Positions 12,177 through 12,328 of a stretch of DNA of 12,328 bases are shown piece after piece. Position numbers and translations under genes: made by a program. The DNA is from an uncultured Myxococcales bacterium. GTDB lineage: Bacteria; Myxococcota_A; UBA9042. Location: assembly GCA_937915965.1 (NCBI GenBank), contig CALGHC010000574.1:1-12328 (forward strand). The letters run 5' to 3'. The notes below the pieces were generated by a model. The model was not told the DNA's origin. It saw nothing but the letters and a program-made list of their open reading frames with translations, and made no database searches. Each line of letters begins with the position of its first letter. Position 1 is the first letter of the stretch.

Positions 12177-12328
12177 TCAGCCCCGCGCCGACAGCGCGAC
12201 CCACAGGGCGACACCCAGGCCCGCGACCAAGAGGACCAAGCCGGCGATCACCACCATCGTGCCCCACGCCGGCGGCGCTTTGGGTGCGCGGATCGGGTTG
12301 GCGATGTCCTGAAAGGGCCTGAGGTCGA
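12177..12328 (-). CDS. C-terminal end of a membrane-anchored protein (5' part outside the window)
   Basis: On the minus strand a frame enters from the right edge and ends at a TGA (12179-12177) after 49 readable codons. The sequence starts DLRPFQDIANPIRAPK, a polar Pro-containing linker. A single strongly hydrophobic helix follows (about visible residues 24-44, VVIAGLVLLVAGLGVALWV), then a short SARG tail. Such an ending suggests a tail-anchored protein or the last helix of a multi-pass membrane protein. The lack of stops, the clean helix and the convergent layout with the RNase D gene support a real gene. No family can be assigned from this fragment. Confidence 0.6.
   Translation of the reverse strand, partial: DLRPFQDIANPIRAPKAPPAWGTMVVIAGLVLLVAGLGVALWVALSARG

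Noticed and set aside
12102..12267. Minus-strand frame 11911-12267 as a gene at the right edge
   Set aside because: Most of it is antisense to RNase D and Arg-rich. Another frame on the same strand gives a clean transmembrane helix and a stop at 12177, which is the better call.

Overview
The window is GC-rich, gene-dense DNA from a Gram-negative bacterium. Two secreted lipoproteins combine Asp/Gly-rich linkers, Cys-rich modules and a von Willebrand factor A (VWA) domain. Together with housekeeping genes typical of former Deltaproteobacteria, this style suggests a member of the Myxococcota or a related lineage. That placement is an inference from protein style, not from a marker gene. I see no phage, insertion sequence, tRNA, rRNA or CRISPR array.

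Layout. (1) 3-4726, plus strand: the 3' part of an envelope-type protein cut by the left edge, then two tandem paralogous VWA lipoproteins of 512 and about 647 residues. Both carry a lipobox, an acidic linker, a six-cysteine module with identical spacing, and a VWA domain with an intact MIDAS motif whose loops hold Cys-rich insertions. The second paralog has a much larger insertion, containing three copies of a C-x5-C-x5-C-x-C module. (2) 4784-8773, minus strand, read right to left: a compact three-gene operon of GtrB/DPMS-like membrane glycosyltransferase, AsnB-type glutamine amidotransferase and ROK-family sugar kinase. A plausible sigma70-type promoter lies at 8809-8837. The content suggests synthesis or modification of a surface glycan, although free-asparagine synthesis and glucose phosphorylation remain possible. 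(3) 8881-10735, minus strand: xseB, tlyA and an atypical SDR (TIP30/NmrA-like) oxidoreductase, joined by 4-nt stop/start overlaps behind a good promoter at 10783-10811. (4) 10911-12101, plus strand: an RNase D-type 3'-5' exoribonuclease, divergent from xseB. (5) 12177-12328, minus strand: the last 49 codons of a gene entering from the right edge and ending in a transmembrane helix.

Most genes are recognisable and intact. The least explained part is the tandem VWA lipoprotein locus: its Cys-rich insertions lie in loops around the metal-binding face and have clearly grown by repeat gain in one copy. No gene-free stretch exceeds 300 bases. The longest, 10736-10910, holds a divergent promoter region.
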